A stretch of 64,000 bases of DNA from Salinimonas iocasae (GCF_006228385.1 NZ_CP039852.1:372001-436000), one strand, 5' to 3'. Shown: positions 1 through 8,937, counted from the first letter of the stretch. Program-made: numbers and translations. The notes: generated by a model not told the origin, from the letters alone.

Positions 1-1173
1 TGTATCCAGAGAACTATTTATACTGTTGAGCTGGCTAAACCTGAATGATGAAGCTTCATTCAGGTACAAAGCTTTAAACGCTTTCTTATAAAACGGGAGG
101 GCTTTTTCATATTGACCTTTGAGCTCATAGATATTGGCCTGGGCAACAAGCGAATCGACTTGCGTGCCTGGACCTTCAATTTGCGTCGTGAGAGGGAGCT
201 CTTGCAATTTTTTCAAATAGAACTCAGCACGTTCAATATTTTCTAAGTCAATTTGGCTGACGGTCAACAACACATAAATATTGTACACAGTAGGATTTAA
301 AGATTTTCCATCTCGCTGGAAAATGTCGAGTGCATCTTTTGCATAATGATACGTCAGATCGGGGCGCTCTATGGCTCGATAAAAATAAGCAGAACTTAAT
401 GCAAGCTGAACTTTATACTCGGTTAGTCCGGATTGTTCAGCTATCTGATTCATCTTCTTTAACTTTGACTGAACCTCATCGTAACGCTCCAGGGCAAGAA
501 GTGAACTTATCTCGCACGATAAACCATAAAACTGTGTAGATATATTTTCCGGCAAGTACTGTTTATATTTACCACAAAACTCAAGCGAACCCTTATAGTC
601 ATCCAAATAATACAAAGAAATAGATATGTCGAGAAATACGCCCATCAATGGGTAATCGTAAACCATGCCGTCTTTGTCAGTATGCGGAGCCTTGTGCGTG
701 TAGTTGTTCATCTCTAAGATTGCATTAAAATGCAGTTCAGCGGCTTGAAGTGAAGTAACCAGTAATGATGTTGCCCAGCCCTCTATGCGGGGCCAGCTGT
801 TTTGTCTGGCAATGGACTGAATTGCGCGAAATTGTTCAAAACGTTCTTCGTCGGGTAGATCCGATAACCATACCATCAACACCTCGCGTTCATAAAAATA
901 CTGCGGGTAATCGACGCGTAATGTTTCAAGTTCTGAATCGGTTAATGCGTAAAATTCCGGATCATTCTCAATATAGAGAAATGAGGAAAGGTAGAAGTAT
1001 TTGCCCAGTATTGTGGTGGTATCAAATGGGTGATCCTCTAACGCTTCCAAACGGTTTTCCGAAGGCTGTAATAAAATTTCATCCCGCTTCGCCGCATAAT
1101 CTTCAAGCGTGCCTGCGAATACGGAGTGACAGGTCAAAAGTAGTAACGTGATAATGATAAAACGTGAAAACAT
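1..1173 (-). CDS. TPR-type sensor protein, N-terminal part; tandem paralogue of the downstream-numbered diguanylate cyclase (cut by left edge)
   Basis: An open frame begins with ATG at 1173 and stays open for 391 codons to base 1, so the C-terminus is missing. It starts with a signal peptide (MFSRFIIITLLLLTCHSVFA). The rest is helical, TPR-like sequence that aligns along its whole length with the protein at 1242..3086. Shared stretches include LGKYFYLSSFLY, DSELETLR, YEREVLM, WLSDLPDEE, RIEGWATS and SCEIS. Similarity is very high near the N-terminus and falls off later, as expected for a diverged tandem duplicate. The family pattern predicts a transmembrane helix and a GGDEF domain beyond the window, but that part is not visible. 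Only 68 bases separate it from the paralogue upstream on the same strand, so the two may be co-transcribed. The role is inferred: a periplasmic sensing region controlling cyclic-di-GMP synthesis. Confidence 0.85.
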   Translation of the reverse strand, partial: MFSRFIIITLLLLTCHSVFAGTLEDYAAKRDEILLQPSENRLEALEDHPFDTTTILGKYFYLSSFLYIENDPEFYALTDSELETLRVDYPQYFYEREVLMVWLSDLPDEERFEQFRAIQSIARQNSWPRIEGWATSLLVTSLQAAELHFNAILEMNNYTHKAPHTDKDGMVYDYPLMGVFLDISISLYYLDDYKGSLEFCGKYKQYLPENISTQFYGLSCEISSLLALERYDEVQSKLKKMNQIAEQSGLTEYKVQLALSSAYFYRAIERPDLTYHYAKDALDIFQRDGKSLNPTVYNIYVLLTVSQIDLENIERAEFYLKKLQELPLTTQIEGPGTQVDSLVAQANIYELKGQYEKALPFYKKAFKALYLNEASSFRFSQLNSINSSLDT

Positions 1174-1241
1174 AAAATTAGAAATACTCATCCACTAAGT
1201 AAAGATGAAAATACCTTTCTCGGTTCTGTAACGATTTGTAG

Positions 1242-3086
1242 TTACAAAATATCGTCCTGCACGGAAGGCCTGAACGGCGCACAGATATCCTGATTGCGAC
1301 CATTATGTTTAGCTGCATAAAGGTGTTTGTCGCATTGCGATAAAACCTGTGTAATATCAGCTTTTTCGCTTACTTCCACAACCCCGGCAGAAAACTCAAG
1401 CGCGCCCTCAGCTCCTAATTTGGAAAGATCCTGATGGCTGAGTATATTCCGTAGCGCCTGCAACTTTGTAGACGCGTCATGCTGTGTTGCGCCATTTAAC
1501 ATCAAAACAAATTCTTCACCGCCATATCGGCCGAACACATCCTGATCGCGGAACTGATATTTGCATAATCGCGCGAAATGAGAAAGCACAGCATCGCCTG
1601 TCTGATGGCCATATAAATCATTGATGCGTTTGAAATGGTCTAAGTCGATGAGAGCCACACAGAGCTTGTCGTCCTGTCGTTTCATTTCTTTAAGACGAGC
1701 TTTAATGGTATCGATGGCAAACCAGCGATTGTACACCCGGGTCAGACTGTCGAGACGTGAGAAGCGTTCAAGATCGCGCTTACGTCTGACTAATCGCCAC
1801 AGCACTATGCTTGCTATAATTGTTGATAGCGTAGTAACAGTCGCAATAACAGTCACTATCTTTAAGTAATCTTTGCTTTGTGCGAGCTGTTGCTTAGTTA
1901 GCTTCACTTCTCTGGCATTGATAGCATTGCCAACTCCTCTCATTTCCCGAAAACTAAACTTGGCATCTTCTTTAAAATACAGCGCTTTTAAAAGTTTTTC
2001 GTAATAGGTGATAGCTTTTTCATACTCACCTTTAAGATTGAGAATTCGGGCTTGCGCTGTTAAATCATTTATATCAGCTTCAGGGCCTGTAGTTTGAGAC
2101 GTTGGAGTAACTGCTCGCATTTTATTTAAGTAAAACTCCGCTTTTTCAGCATTTTTTAGCTCAAGTTGGCTAGCAGTAAGAAGTGAGTATAAACCGTATA
2201 CAGTTGGACTCAGAGAACTGTTGTGTTTTAGGTGGAGGTCAAGCGCATCTTTAGCATACAAGAACAGCAAATCAGGACGGTCTTTTTCTCGATAATACGC
2301 AGCGGAAAGCATTAAAAGACGTATTCTTGAATCAATAAGGTCTGCGCTTTCAACCAACTTACTCATTATCTTTAATTTGCTCTGCACTTCTTCGAGCCGA
2401 TCCAGTCTCAACAAAACCGATATTTCGCAGGAAATGCCGTCAATTTGAACACTAATGTCATCGGGCGAATAAGCTTTATACTTGTGACAAAACTTTAAAG
2501 CACCCTGAAAGTCATTCAGCGAGTATAGCGATGAGAACATCTGATAAAAAATACTTTGCAAAGTGTAATCATATGTCATACCCGACTTATCAGAATGAGG
2601 CGCACGATGTATGAAATTATTCATTTCAATTACTGCATTGAAGTGCAGTTCTGAAGACTGCAAAGATGAAACCAGCATAGATGTTGCCCAGCCCTCGATA
2701 CGAACCCAACTATTTTGTCGCGCAATATTTTGAATATCTCTAAACGCTTCGAATTTTTCTTCGTCCGGTAAGTCCGACAACCAAGTCATCAGTACTTCAC
2801 GTTCGTAATAATATTCAGGATACTTATTACGCAGAGTCTCAAGCTCAGAATCGGCTAATGCGTAAAACGCCGGGTCGTTCTCAACGTACAGGAACGAGGA
2901 GAGATAAAAATACTTTCCCAGAACAGTCTCGACATTGAAAGGATGACCCTCTAAGGCTTCTTGACGATTTTCAGGTGCCTGCCCCAAAATCTGTCGTCTT
3001 TCTGCTAAATAATCTGCAGGCGTGTCTGCAAACACAGCTTTTGAGGACCAAAGAAGAAGAAAGGTTGTAATTAAGCGAAGATACAT
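1242..3086 (-). CDS. membrane diguanylate cyclase with periplasmic TPR-like sensor
   Basis: 614 residues. A signal peptide (about 1-20) is followed by a long helical TPR-like periplasmic region (about 30-400), a transmembrane helix (about 407-430) and a C-terminal GGDEF domain (about 440-600). The active-site loop reads RYGGEEF (GGEEF at 522-526), a catalytically competent form. An RxxD product-inhibition site (RDQD, 513-516) sits five residues before it, as in feedback-inhibited cyclases. The substrate-binding run DLDHFKRIND is also intact. The expected reaction is 2 GTP to cyclic-di-GMP, which generally drives attachment and represses motility. No EAL domain is present. The signal sensed is unknown. 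The gene is followed on the same strand by a paralogue that leaves the window. Confidence 0.93.
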   Translation of the reverse strand: MYLRLITTFLLLWSSKAVFADTPADYLAERRQILGQAPENRQEALEGHPFNVETVLGKYFYLSSFLYVENDPAFYALADSELETLRNKYPEYYYEREVLMTWLSDLPDEEKFEAFRDIQNIARQNSWVRIEGWATSMLVSSLQSSELHFNAVIEMNNFIHRAPHSDKSGMTYDYTLQSIFYQMFSSLYSLNDFQGALKFCHKYKAYSPDDISVQIDGISCEISVLLRLDRLEEVQSKLKIMSKLVESADLIDSRIRLLMLSAAYYREKDRPDLLFLYAKDALDLHLKHNSSLSPTVYGLYSLLTASQLELKNAEKAEFYLNKMRAVTPTSQTTGPEADINDLTAQARILNLKGEYEKAITYYEKLLKALYFKEDAKFSFREMRGVGNAINAREVKLTKQQLAQSKDYLKIVTVIATVTTLSTIIASIVLWRLVRRKRDLERFSRLDSLTRVYNRWFAIDTIKARLKEMKRQDDKLCVALIDLDHFKRINDLYGHQTGDAVLSHFARLCKYQFRDQDVFGRYGGEEFVLMLNGATQHDASTKLQALRNILSHQDLSKLGAEGALEFSAGVVEVSEKADITQVLSQCDKHLYAAKHNGRNQDICAPFRPSVQDDIL

Positions 3087-3241
3087 AAAAATTTAAGATG
3101 TTTTGTGCGTTGAGTGAGGCGGATAAAAAAGCAGCGGCGAATATACGCGGTTACTTTAGCGGGTAAAAGGTTTCCTGCATTAAAATTTGGGTTAATTTCA
3201 ACTCTTTGCCGTCTTGTTTGGTCTGATTGAGTGACTTAAAT

Positions 3242-3269
3242 TTATCTTCTTACCGAAATAGCGCATAAT
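3242..3269 (+). promoter_or_regulatory. candidate sigma70 promoter of dnaB
   Basis: TTATCT at 3242-3247 and CATAAT at 3264-3269 are separated by 16 bases and lie about 35 bases before the dnaB start. The match to consensus is partial, so this is a guess from sequence alone. Confidence 0.3.
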
Positions 3270-3302
3270 ATTCTGCCTTGAGTATCAATCGGTTTAGAGT
3301 CA

Positions 3303-4691
3303 GTGAAAGTCGTATCTTCTGGTAAAGATCAAAATGTAGAAAAGCTAAAAGTACCGCCACACAGCATTGAGGCTGAGCAGTCGGTGCTGGGTAGTATGCT
3401 TATTGATCCGGAAAGTTGGGACAAGGTGGCAGAAGTCGTCACTGAAACTGACTTTTATAACCGTTCTCATCAAATTATTTTTCGCGCCATTGTCAGGTTG
3501 CTTGGACGCAACGAACCTGTGGATCTGATTACCGTTTCTGAAGAGCTGGAACAGCATGATGAGCTGGAAGATGCCGGTGGGTTTGCTTACCTGGGCGAAC
3601 TGGCTAAAAACACGCCCAGTTCAGCAAACGTGGTCAGCTACGCCAAGATCATCAGCGAGCGGGCAGTCACCCGTGAACTGATTGGTGTTGCACACGATAT
3701 AGCGGAAATAGGCTATAACCCGGAAGGGCGTGAAAGCGCGGATATACTGGATTACGCCGAGAGCAAAGTTTTTGAGATTGCTGAAAAGCGTACGGGCGAA
3801 TCAGAAGGACCACAAGGGGTGGATTCCGTTCTTGGTAAAACCATCGATCGTCTTGAAGCGCTGATAAAAACCAACAAAGAAGTAACCGGTGTTACTACAG
3901 GTTTTACTGACTTAGATAAAAAGACCAGTGGTCTGCAGCCATCAGACCTTATAATTGTCGCTGCTCGTCCCTCGATGGGTAAAACAACGTTTGCGATGAA
4001 TTTGTGTGAAAACGCGATGATGGCTGAAGATAAGCCCGTGCTTGTATTTAGCCTGGAGATGCCTTCCGAACAAATTATGATGCGTATGCTGGCGTCATTA
4101 AGTCGGGTCGATCAGACCAAGATAAGAACTGCACAACTTGATGATGAGGACTGGGCCCGAATTTCAAACACCATGGCGATGCTTAAAGATAAGGACAGCC
4201 TTTTTGTTGATGATTCATCAGGGTTAACGCCAATGGATGTGCGTAGTCGTGCACGCAAGCTTGCAAGGGAGCGCGGTGGGATATCACTTATCATGGTGGA
4301 TTATCTGCAGTTGATGCGGGTCCCGTCGCTAAGCGATAACCGTACATTGGAAATCGCAGAAATCTCCCGCTCACTGAAAGCACTGGCTAAAGAACTTGAA
4401 GTACCTGTCGTTGCGCTATCTCAGCTTAACCGGAGTCTGGAACAACGTGCTGATAAACGACCGGTAAACTCGGATCTCAGGGAGTCCGGTTCTATCGAGC
4501 AGGATGCCGATTTGATTATGTTTATCTACCGGGATGAGGTCTATCACGAAAACAGCGAAGAAAAAGGCATCGCTGAAATCATTATCGGTAAACAGCGTAA
4601 CGGTCCTATTGGCACAAGCCGGCTGACATTCCAGGGGCAATTCTCACGATTTGATAATTATGCGGGTCCGCCAATCGGCGACGATTATTAA
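3303..4691 (+). CDS. dnaB: replicative DNA helicase DnaB
   Basis: 462 residues, the normal DnaB length. The N-terminal primase-interacting domain (about 18-120) contains the usual HSIEAEQSVLG and NRSHQIIF runs. The RecA-like motor follows: Walker A ARPSMGKT at 221-228, Walker B LIMVDYLQLM, and the hexamer arginine-finger region with SQLNRSLEQRADKRP. DnaB unwinds DNA ahead of the replisome as a hexamer and recruits DnaG primase. The start is GTG at 3303. There is no intein, which is worth stating because DnaB is a common intein host. Many gammaproteobacteria carry dnaB next to rplI or alr; here its upstream neighbour is an opposing diguanylate cyclase and its downstream neighbour a converging porin gene. 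Confidence 0.98.
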   Translation: MKVVSSGKDQNVEKLKVPPHSIEAEQSVLGSMLIDPESWDKVAEVVTETDFYNRSHQIIFRAIVRLLGRNEPVDLITVSEELEQHDELEDAGGFAYLGELAKNTPSSANVVSYAKIISERAVTRELIGVAHDIAEIGYNPEGRESADILDYAESKVFEIAEKRTGESEGPQGVDSVLGKTIDRLEALIKTNKEVTGVTTGFTDLDKKTSGLQPSDLIIVAARPSMGKTTFAMNLCENAMMAEDKPVLVFSLEMPSEQIMMRMLASLSRVDQTKIRTAQLDDEDWARISNTMAMLKDKDSLFVDDSSGLTPMDVRSRARKLARERGGISLIMVDYLQLMRVPSLSDNRTLEIAEISRSLKALAKELEVPVVALSQLNRSLEQRADKRPVNSDLRESGSIEQDADLIMFIYRDEVYHENSEEKGIAEIIIGKQRNGPIGTSRLTFQGQFSRFDNYAGPPIGDDY

Positions 4692-4702
4692 TCACAGACA
4701 AA

Positions 4703-4731
4703 AAAATAGGCGCCATAAAGGCGCCTATTTT
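4703..4731. terminator. bidirectional rho-independent terminator between dnaB and the OmpA-type gene
   Basis: A perfect 12-base inverted repeat, AAAATAGGCGCC with loop ATAAA and GGCGCCTATTTT, is flanked by A-runs and T-runs. It can therefore stop transcription from both converging genes. Confidence 0.85.
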
Positions 4732-4749
4732 CATAGTGTTGAGAACAAA

Positions 4750-5886
4750 TTACTCACGTTCTTCCGCTTTTTCAACCGTCGCTGTCACACGAATGTGGAT
4801 GCGGCGATTCATGCGGTGTGCTTCTGCTGTGTTAGATTCATCCAGCAGCTGCGTTTCACCGAACGCTTCTGTTTCCAGACGAGACGCATCAATGCCGTAT
4901 TCATTAATCAGCATTTCTTTAAACGCTTCAGCACGGCGTTCAGATAAATCCATGTTGTAATCTTCAGGACCTGGCGCAGAAGCATGACCTTCAATTAATG
5001 CATCTGTTTTGCCATAGCGTTTGAAGAAATCAACAAAATCCTGAATGTCTTCTGAGCGAGGATCAGTGATTTCCGCACTTTCTGAAGCGAAAAGAACACG
5101 CAGTGTGTGGGTAACTTCTTCTTCTTCAAAGACCGTACAACCATCTGCGTCGACCTTATCGCTCATAGGTGTATCAGGGCACATATCGTCGTTGTCATTT
5201 ACTCCGTCATTGTCGCTGTCGCCAACAATTTCACAACCACGCTCATCGACCTGTACACCTGCGGGTGTATTAGGGCAATCATCCATGTTATTCATAACGC
5301 CATCATTATCAGCATCATTATTTACCGGAGTAGCGGGTGCTGGTGTAGGCTCTGAACTCGCCGGAGAACCACCAATAGGAAACATTACGCCCACTTTAGC
5401 ACTGTAATCGGTATATTCGTCATCCCAGTCATAGTAAGCAGCAATTTCAGTGGTCAGTTTTACATCGTCGGTGATATCCCAGTGTTTACCAATACCGATA
5501 TCCACCAGGTCATGTTCCTGAGCGAAGTCCTGGCGCTTATAACCACCAAACAGATACCACCAGTCATTGGGAGCAAAGTAAACCGCATCTACACCGTATG
5601 AAATACCTGAGACGCTTGAATCGGTTCCCAGAATTTGCATGTAATCAACATCCAGTGCTGTCAGTTCAGCACGGATAGCCCAATCATCATTGAAACGCCA
5701 GCCGTATTCGCCGCCAAACCCGAAACCATCATCCATAAAATCGTCTGCTGGTTTTTCTGATTCAGCGTTGTAATACATACCATGCAGACCAATCCAGCTA
5801 TCAAACGGCTTTGCTGATTCCTGAGCAATTGATGGAGCTGACATTACTGCTAGCGCTACAGCGGCTAAACTAAATGTTTTTTTCAT
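4750..5886 (-). CDS. OmpA-family outer membrane protein with calcium-type TSP3 repeats
   Basis: 378 residues from the ATG at 5886. This start is chosen over upstream in-frame codons because it opens a clean signal peptide (MKKTFSLAAVALAVMSAPSI) and has AGGA just before it. An N-terminal beta-barrel (about 25-190) resembles OmpA/OprF barrels. A proline-rich hinge follows, then two thrombospondin type 3 repeats rich in Asp/Asn (DADNDGV and DSDNDGV, each ending DxxGC). The C-terminal OmpA peptidoglycan-binding domain carries IEGHAS and NMDLSERRAEA and ends near NRRIHI. The protein should anchor the outer membrane to the cell wall and may form a small pore. The gene stands alone between yjbQ and a shared terminator. 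Confidence 0.9.
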   Translation of the reverse strand: MKKTFSLAAVALAVMSAPSIAQESAKPFDSWIGLHGMYYNAESEKPADDFMDDGFGFGGEYGWRFNDDWAIRAELTALDVDYMQILGTDSSVSGISYGVDAVYFAPNDWWYLFGGYKRQDFAQEHDLVDIGIGKHWDITDDVKLTTEIAAYYDWDDEYTDYSAKVGVMFPIGGSPASSEPTPAPATPVNNDADNDGVMNNMDDCPNTPAGVQVDERGCEIVGDSDNDGVNDNDDMCPDTPMSDKVDADGCTVFEEEEVTHTLRVLFASESAEITDPRSEDIQDFVDFFKRYGKTDALIEGHASAPGPEDYNMDLSERRAEAFKEMLINEYGIDASRLETEAFGETQLLDESNTAEAHRMNRRIHIRVTATVEKAEERE

Positions 5887-5986
5887 AGTCACGTCCTGTA
5901 CAAGTTGAGTTTTACTGATTCCAACAGCTATGCACGTAATGTGCCAGTAGAAGCAGGGTGGGCTGGGTAGCCCGAAAAGGCGGATA

Positions 5987-6424
5987 TTACCGCACCTTGC
6001 CTTGCAGGGTTGCAACAATACGGCGACTGCCCCCGTGGTTGCGATGCTCAGCAAGGATAATACCCTGCCAGGTACCAAGCTGAAGCTTGCCTTTTGCAAT
6101 GGGGATGGTTACTTCACACCCCAGCAAGCTCGATTTGATATGCGCAGGCATATCGTCACTGCCTTCAAACGTGTGCGTAAAATAAGGCGTGTCTTCTTTA
6201 ACAGTATGATTAAACCAGGCTTCCAGATCAGTTCTCACCGAGGGATCAGCGTTTTCATTGATGGTTAGCCCTGCACTAGTATGTTGGAGCCAGAGGTGCA
6301 GCAAGCCTACTTCTAAGTCTTTGATCTGCGGTAGAGCTGCTGTGATTTCGTCAGTGATTAGATGAAAACCACGCTCAAGTGGTTGAAGTGTAATGGTTTC
6401 ACTGTGCCAGTAATTATTTGTCAA
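5987..6424 (-). CDS. yjbQ: YjbQ/UPF0047 family protein
   Basis: 145 residues if translation starts at TTG 6424, close to the roughly 138 residues of E. coli YjbQ. Longer upstream starts would add sequence absent from the family and overlap the neighbour deeply. Family hallmarks are visible: RGFHLITDEI, LLHLWLQHTSAGL, NENADPSVR, ADDMPAHIKSSLLG, GTWQGI and EHRNHGGSRR. Conserved His residues suggest a metal-binding pocket. The family has been linked to weak thiamine phosphate synthase activity, but its real role is unsettled. The start overlaps the end of the CheX-like gene by 11 bases, so the two are translationally coupled in one transcript after zur. Confidence 0.88.
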   Translation of the reverse strand: MTNNYWHSETITLQPLERGFHLITDEITAALPQIKDLEVGLLHLWLQHTSAGLTINENADPSVRTDLEAWFNHTVKEDTPYFTHTFEGSDDMPAHIKSSLLGCEVTIPIAKGKLQLGTWQGIILAEHRNHGGSRRIVATLQGKVR

Positions 6425-6878
6425 AACAGATTTCCAGATGTGCCATACCTTCTTCGCTATGAAAAGGCATAATGAGTTTAGGCCCGTCCACCTGGTGGCT
6501 GATGGTATGTTGCTTTCCGGAGACGACAATAGGCGTCGCCATGCCAAATTCAAAGCCACGCTCAGACAGGTCTCGCTTTGCGTTGCCACAAATCATATTT
6601 ACGACTTCACCCACCATATCGCCCACTTCTCCGTCTATTGTATCGGGTCGCTCGCCAACCATGCGTTCCATGATCGTTAACGCAAGTTCTTCATCGAATG
6701 TGATGGAGAGTGAACCTTTTACCTGTGGGCCGACCATTCCGATTAGGCCGGATACATCGCCTTTGGCAATTTCAGATTGTTTTCGCTTAGGTTTTCCCGG
6801 CTTTAACGTCGTTTGTGCCATGGTTTCCAAAACATTGAGCAATCCGGTGATAAACGGGTTTACGAACTCTGCATTCAT
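6414..6878 (-). CDS. CheX-like chemotaxis phosphatase-family protein
   Basis: 154 residues from the ATG at 6878, one base after zur ends. The sequence matches the CheX/CheC-type fold. A glycine-rich strand leads into FDEELALTIMERMVGE, then the helix GEVGDMVGEVVNMICGNAKRDL, which carries the ExxN signature used by CheX-type phosphatases on phospho-CheY. A second block, TPIVVSGKQHTISH, and a final strand follow. In the family these proteins dephosphorylate CheY or other receiver domains. No chemotaxis gene is nearby, so the partner is unknown. It sits between zur and yjbQ, and that placement suggests a house-keeping role. The domain call is fairly sure; the function is inference. Confidence 0.8.
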   Translation of the reverse strand: MNAEFVNPFITGLLNVLETMAQTTLKPGKPKRKQSEIAKGDVSGLIGMVGPQVKGSLSITFDEELALTIMERMVGERPDTIDGEVGDMVGEVVNMICGNAKRDLSERGFEFGMATPIVVSGKQHTISHQVDGPKLIMPFHSEEGMAHLEICFDK

Positions 6879-6879
6879 A

Positions 6880-7344
6880 TTATTGAGCCTCTTGTACCGC
6901 AGATTGCTCGGCTTTCTGACAATCAGCACAAAGTCCATGCGCTTCGATAGTTTGCGTGGTCACCGAAAATCCGTGTTCCTGAGCCTGCTTATCTAATGTG
7001 GACTGAAGGCCCTGAGACTGTATTTCAGCGACATCTCCGCAGCTGTCGCAGATAAGAAACTGAACCGGATGGTTGCAGCCAAAGTGATGGCAGGCAACAA
7101 ACGCATTGGTAGACTCAAGGCGGTGGATGAAGCCAAATTCCAGAAGAAAATCCAGTGCTCTGTAAACGGTTGCCGGCTTGGCGCTGGACTCTGTCTCTTT
7201 TAAAGCGTCCAGAAGCTCGTAAGCGCCCATAGGCCCGTGTTTACCTAACAGAATTTCATAAACTTTTTCGCGTAAGGGGGTAAAACGGGCGCCACGTTGT
7301 TCACAAAAGGCCCGGGCTTTGTTTAACAATGTTGAGTTGTTCAT
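6880..7344 (-). CDS. zur: Fur-family zinc uptake regulator Zur
   Basis: 154 residues. An N-terminal winged helix (about 10-90) with RFTPLREKVYEIL and KPATVYRALDFL is typical of Fur proteins. The dimerisation domain has the zinc-binding pairs CDSCG and CADC and a His/Cys-rich stretch ACHHFGCNHP. The AYELLDAL segment and the length favour Zur over Fur. Zinc-bound Zur represses zinc importers and spare ribosomal proteins. It is followed one base later by the CheX-like gene and then yjbQ. No zinc transporter is in view, so the Zur call rests on sequence only. Confidence 0.85.
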   Translation of the reverse strand: MNNSTLLNKARAFCEQRGARFTPLREKVYEILLGKHGPMGAYELLDALKETESSAKPATVYRALDFLLEFGFIHRLESTNAFVACHHFGCNHPVQFLICDSCGDVAEIQSQGLQSTLDKQAQEHGFSVTTQTIEAHGLCADCQKAEQSAVQEAQ

Positions 7345-7376
7345 AAATAAAAATTGCTGCTCTTTTGCATTGTGCG

Positions 7377-7868
7377 CTAACGAACGTCAGCCTGTTGCTG
7401 ATGTACATGCTGTATTTGTTTGCCACCATAGTGCTCTAGCATGTGGTGAATCAACTTATCTTCCAGCGCAAACCGGGTTTCAAGCGTTTCGCCCAGCTCG
7501 GCCAGATCGGCGGTAAAGCCAACAGTATACTGTGGTGAAGCCTGAACAGCATATCTGTCCTGAAAACGCAGCGCGTAATCTGTAGTGCGAGCCAACTGTG
7601 GGTAAGATTGTTGTCTTAATCGCTGCCCGGATGCGTCTTCACTTATCAGCATATCGTATATCTCAAAATGACCTGCTGATAAATAATCCATCAACAGATT
7701 ACAGAATTCTACAATATCAGATTCACGCTGTTCTGTAGTGGCATTTTTGTCCGGCTTTGCTAACGCGCAGTAGCGAATAAGAAAGGTTTTGCGTGCTTCC
7801 AGCCATTGATCGATAGCCGACGAGCGCCCACCCCATTTTTGTTGCAGTTCTTCCTGTTGACTAAGCAT
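7377..7868 (-). CDS. rsd: Rsd/AlgQ family regulator of RpoD
   Basis: 163 residues from the ATG at 7868 (MLSQQEELQQKWGG), near the 158 of E. coli Rsd. The upstream in-frame extension looks non-coding. Family features include IDQWLEARKTFLIRYCAL, LMDYLSAGHFEIYDML, and LGETLETRFALEDKLI near the end. Rsd binds the main sigma factor region 4 and withholds it from core polymerase in stationary phase. It is divergent from nudC, and nudC-hemE follow it as in E. coli, which strengthens the call. Confidence 0.92.
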   Translation of the reverse strand: MLSQQEELQQKWGGRSSAIDQWLEARKTFLIRYCALAKPDKNATTEQRESDIVEFCNLLMDYLSAGHFEIYDMLISEDASGQRLRQQSYPQLARTTDYALRFQDRYAVQASPQYTVGFTADLAELGETLETRFALEDKLIHHMLEHYGGKQIQHVHQQQADVR

Positions 7869-8042
7869 AGTGCCTCGCACAAGTTGTATGATTAGGAAAC
7901 CGCTTGAATGTTCCATGAGTATAACACTGCCACTAATCAGTACAAATTTGCTGGCGATTTCAATCATTTTCGCGCTTTCTTGTTCGATACAACAGATCGC
8001 TTTATCATCAGCAAAAGTGGGTAAGGCAACGGGGTACACGCT

Positions 8043-8870
8043 ATGATGAATGACTTAAGCGAGCAGGATTTGCTTAGCTACCGCGGAGAGTGGATGGTTT
8101 TTTGGCGCGATAAGGTGCTGGTTGATGATAACGGGGCCTTACCACAAGGAGCCTGGTCGCAACTTACTTCCTTACATCATTACGCTGCCCAGGTACAGTC
8201 TTTGCCGCCCCTAGAGCAAACAGACACGCCGCCACCAGCGTTACCCGTGCTGGACATCGGCGCTGAGCACGTGGATATCCAGGGGTGGCAATGGGTATCG
8301 CTGCGACAAATTCTGACCGGCGCAACAGCATTTCATTACAAAGAATATTCACGGGCATGGCAGTATGTTCACTTTTTGCGAACGCATCGCTATTGTGGTC
8401 AGTGCGGTGGTCACACTGAAACGATTAGCTGGGAGATGGCCGTGCAGTGCCGTCAGTGCAGGCATCGTGCTTATCCACGCGTTTCCCCCTGTATTATTGT
8501 TGCAATTTATCGCGACGATGAGATTTTGCTTGCCCGTGGTGTCAGGCATAAAGATCCGCAGATGTACTCCACGCTTGCCGGCTTTGTTGAAAGTGGCGAA
8601 ACGCTTGAGCAGGCGTTGCACCGCGAAGTTTTTGAAGAGGTCGGGATTCGTATCAAAAATGAAGAGTATTTTGAAAGTCAGGCCTGGCCATTCCCGCATT
8701 CTCTCATGGTTGGATATATTGCAGAGTATGCGGGTGGAGAAATTAACATTGATGAACGCGAAATTGTTGACGCGCATTGGTTCAACATTCAGGATCTGCC
8801 AAAAATCCCGCCGACAATGTCTGTCGCCGGCCGACTGATCAATGCTGTGGTAGCGCGGCACCGGTCGTAA
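8043..8870 (+). CDS. nudC: NAD(H) pyrophosphatase / RNA decapping enzyme NudC
   Basis: 275 residues. A structural zinc ribbon is formed by CGQCGG and CRQC. The Nudix box is complete (G-x5-E-x7-REVxEEVG) starting at GFVESGETL. The segment QAWPFPHSLMVGY, typical of NudC substrate recognition, follows. The enzyme cleaves NADH to NMNH and AMP and can remove NAD caps from RNA. The first codon is ATG at 8043, directly followed by another ATG, so either may be used. It is divergent from rsd and lies upstream of hemE. Confidence 0.96.
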   Translation: MMNDLSEQDLLSYRGEWMVFWRDKVLVDDNGALPQGAWSQLTSLHHYAAQVQSLPPLEQTDTPPPALPVLDIGAEHVDIQGWQWVSLRQILTGATAFHYKEYSRAWQYVHFLRTHRYCGQCGGHTETISWEMAVQCRQCRHRAYPRVSPCIIVAIYRDDEILLARGVRHKDPQMYSTLAGFVESGETLEQALHREVFEEVGIRIKNEEYFESQAWPFPHSLMVGYIAEYAGGEINIDEREIVDAHWFNIQDLPKIPPTMSVAGRLINAVVARHRS

Positions 8871-8928
8871 AATTGTTATAAACCTTTACCGATTACGTTA
8901 CGAAAACGCGCCCTTTGCTGCAGAAACT

Positions 8929-8937
8929 TGGTATACT
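8929..8937 (+). promoter_or_regulatory. extended -10 promoter for hemE
   Basis: TG at 8929-8930 is one base before TATACT at 8932-8937, an extended -10 arrangement, 39 bases ahead of the hemE start. No good -35 box is seen at the usual distance, which is normal for this promoter type. Confidence 0.5.

Noticed and set aside
330..1151. Plus-strand open frames over the left edge
   Set aside because: They lie opposite the partial sensor gene, whose translation matches its paralogue throughout.
1227..1246. Inverted repeat TGTAAC/GTTACA at the end of the diguanylate cyclase gene
   Set aside because: Six-base arms, an eight-base loop and no T-run on the transcribed strand; too weak to call.
3303..4691. 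Possible intein in dnaB
   Set aside because: The protein is of normal length and continuous through the Walker A region where inteins usually sit.
5960..5973. Short hairpin GGGCT/AGCCC between yjbQ and the porin gene
   Set aside because: Five-base stem with no T-run; not enough for a terminator.
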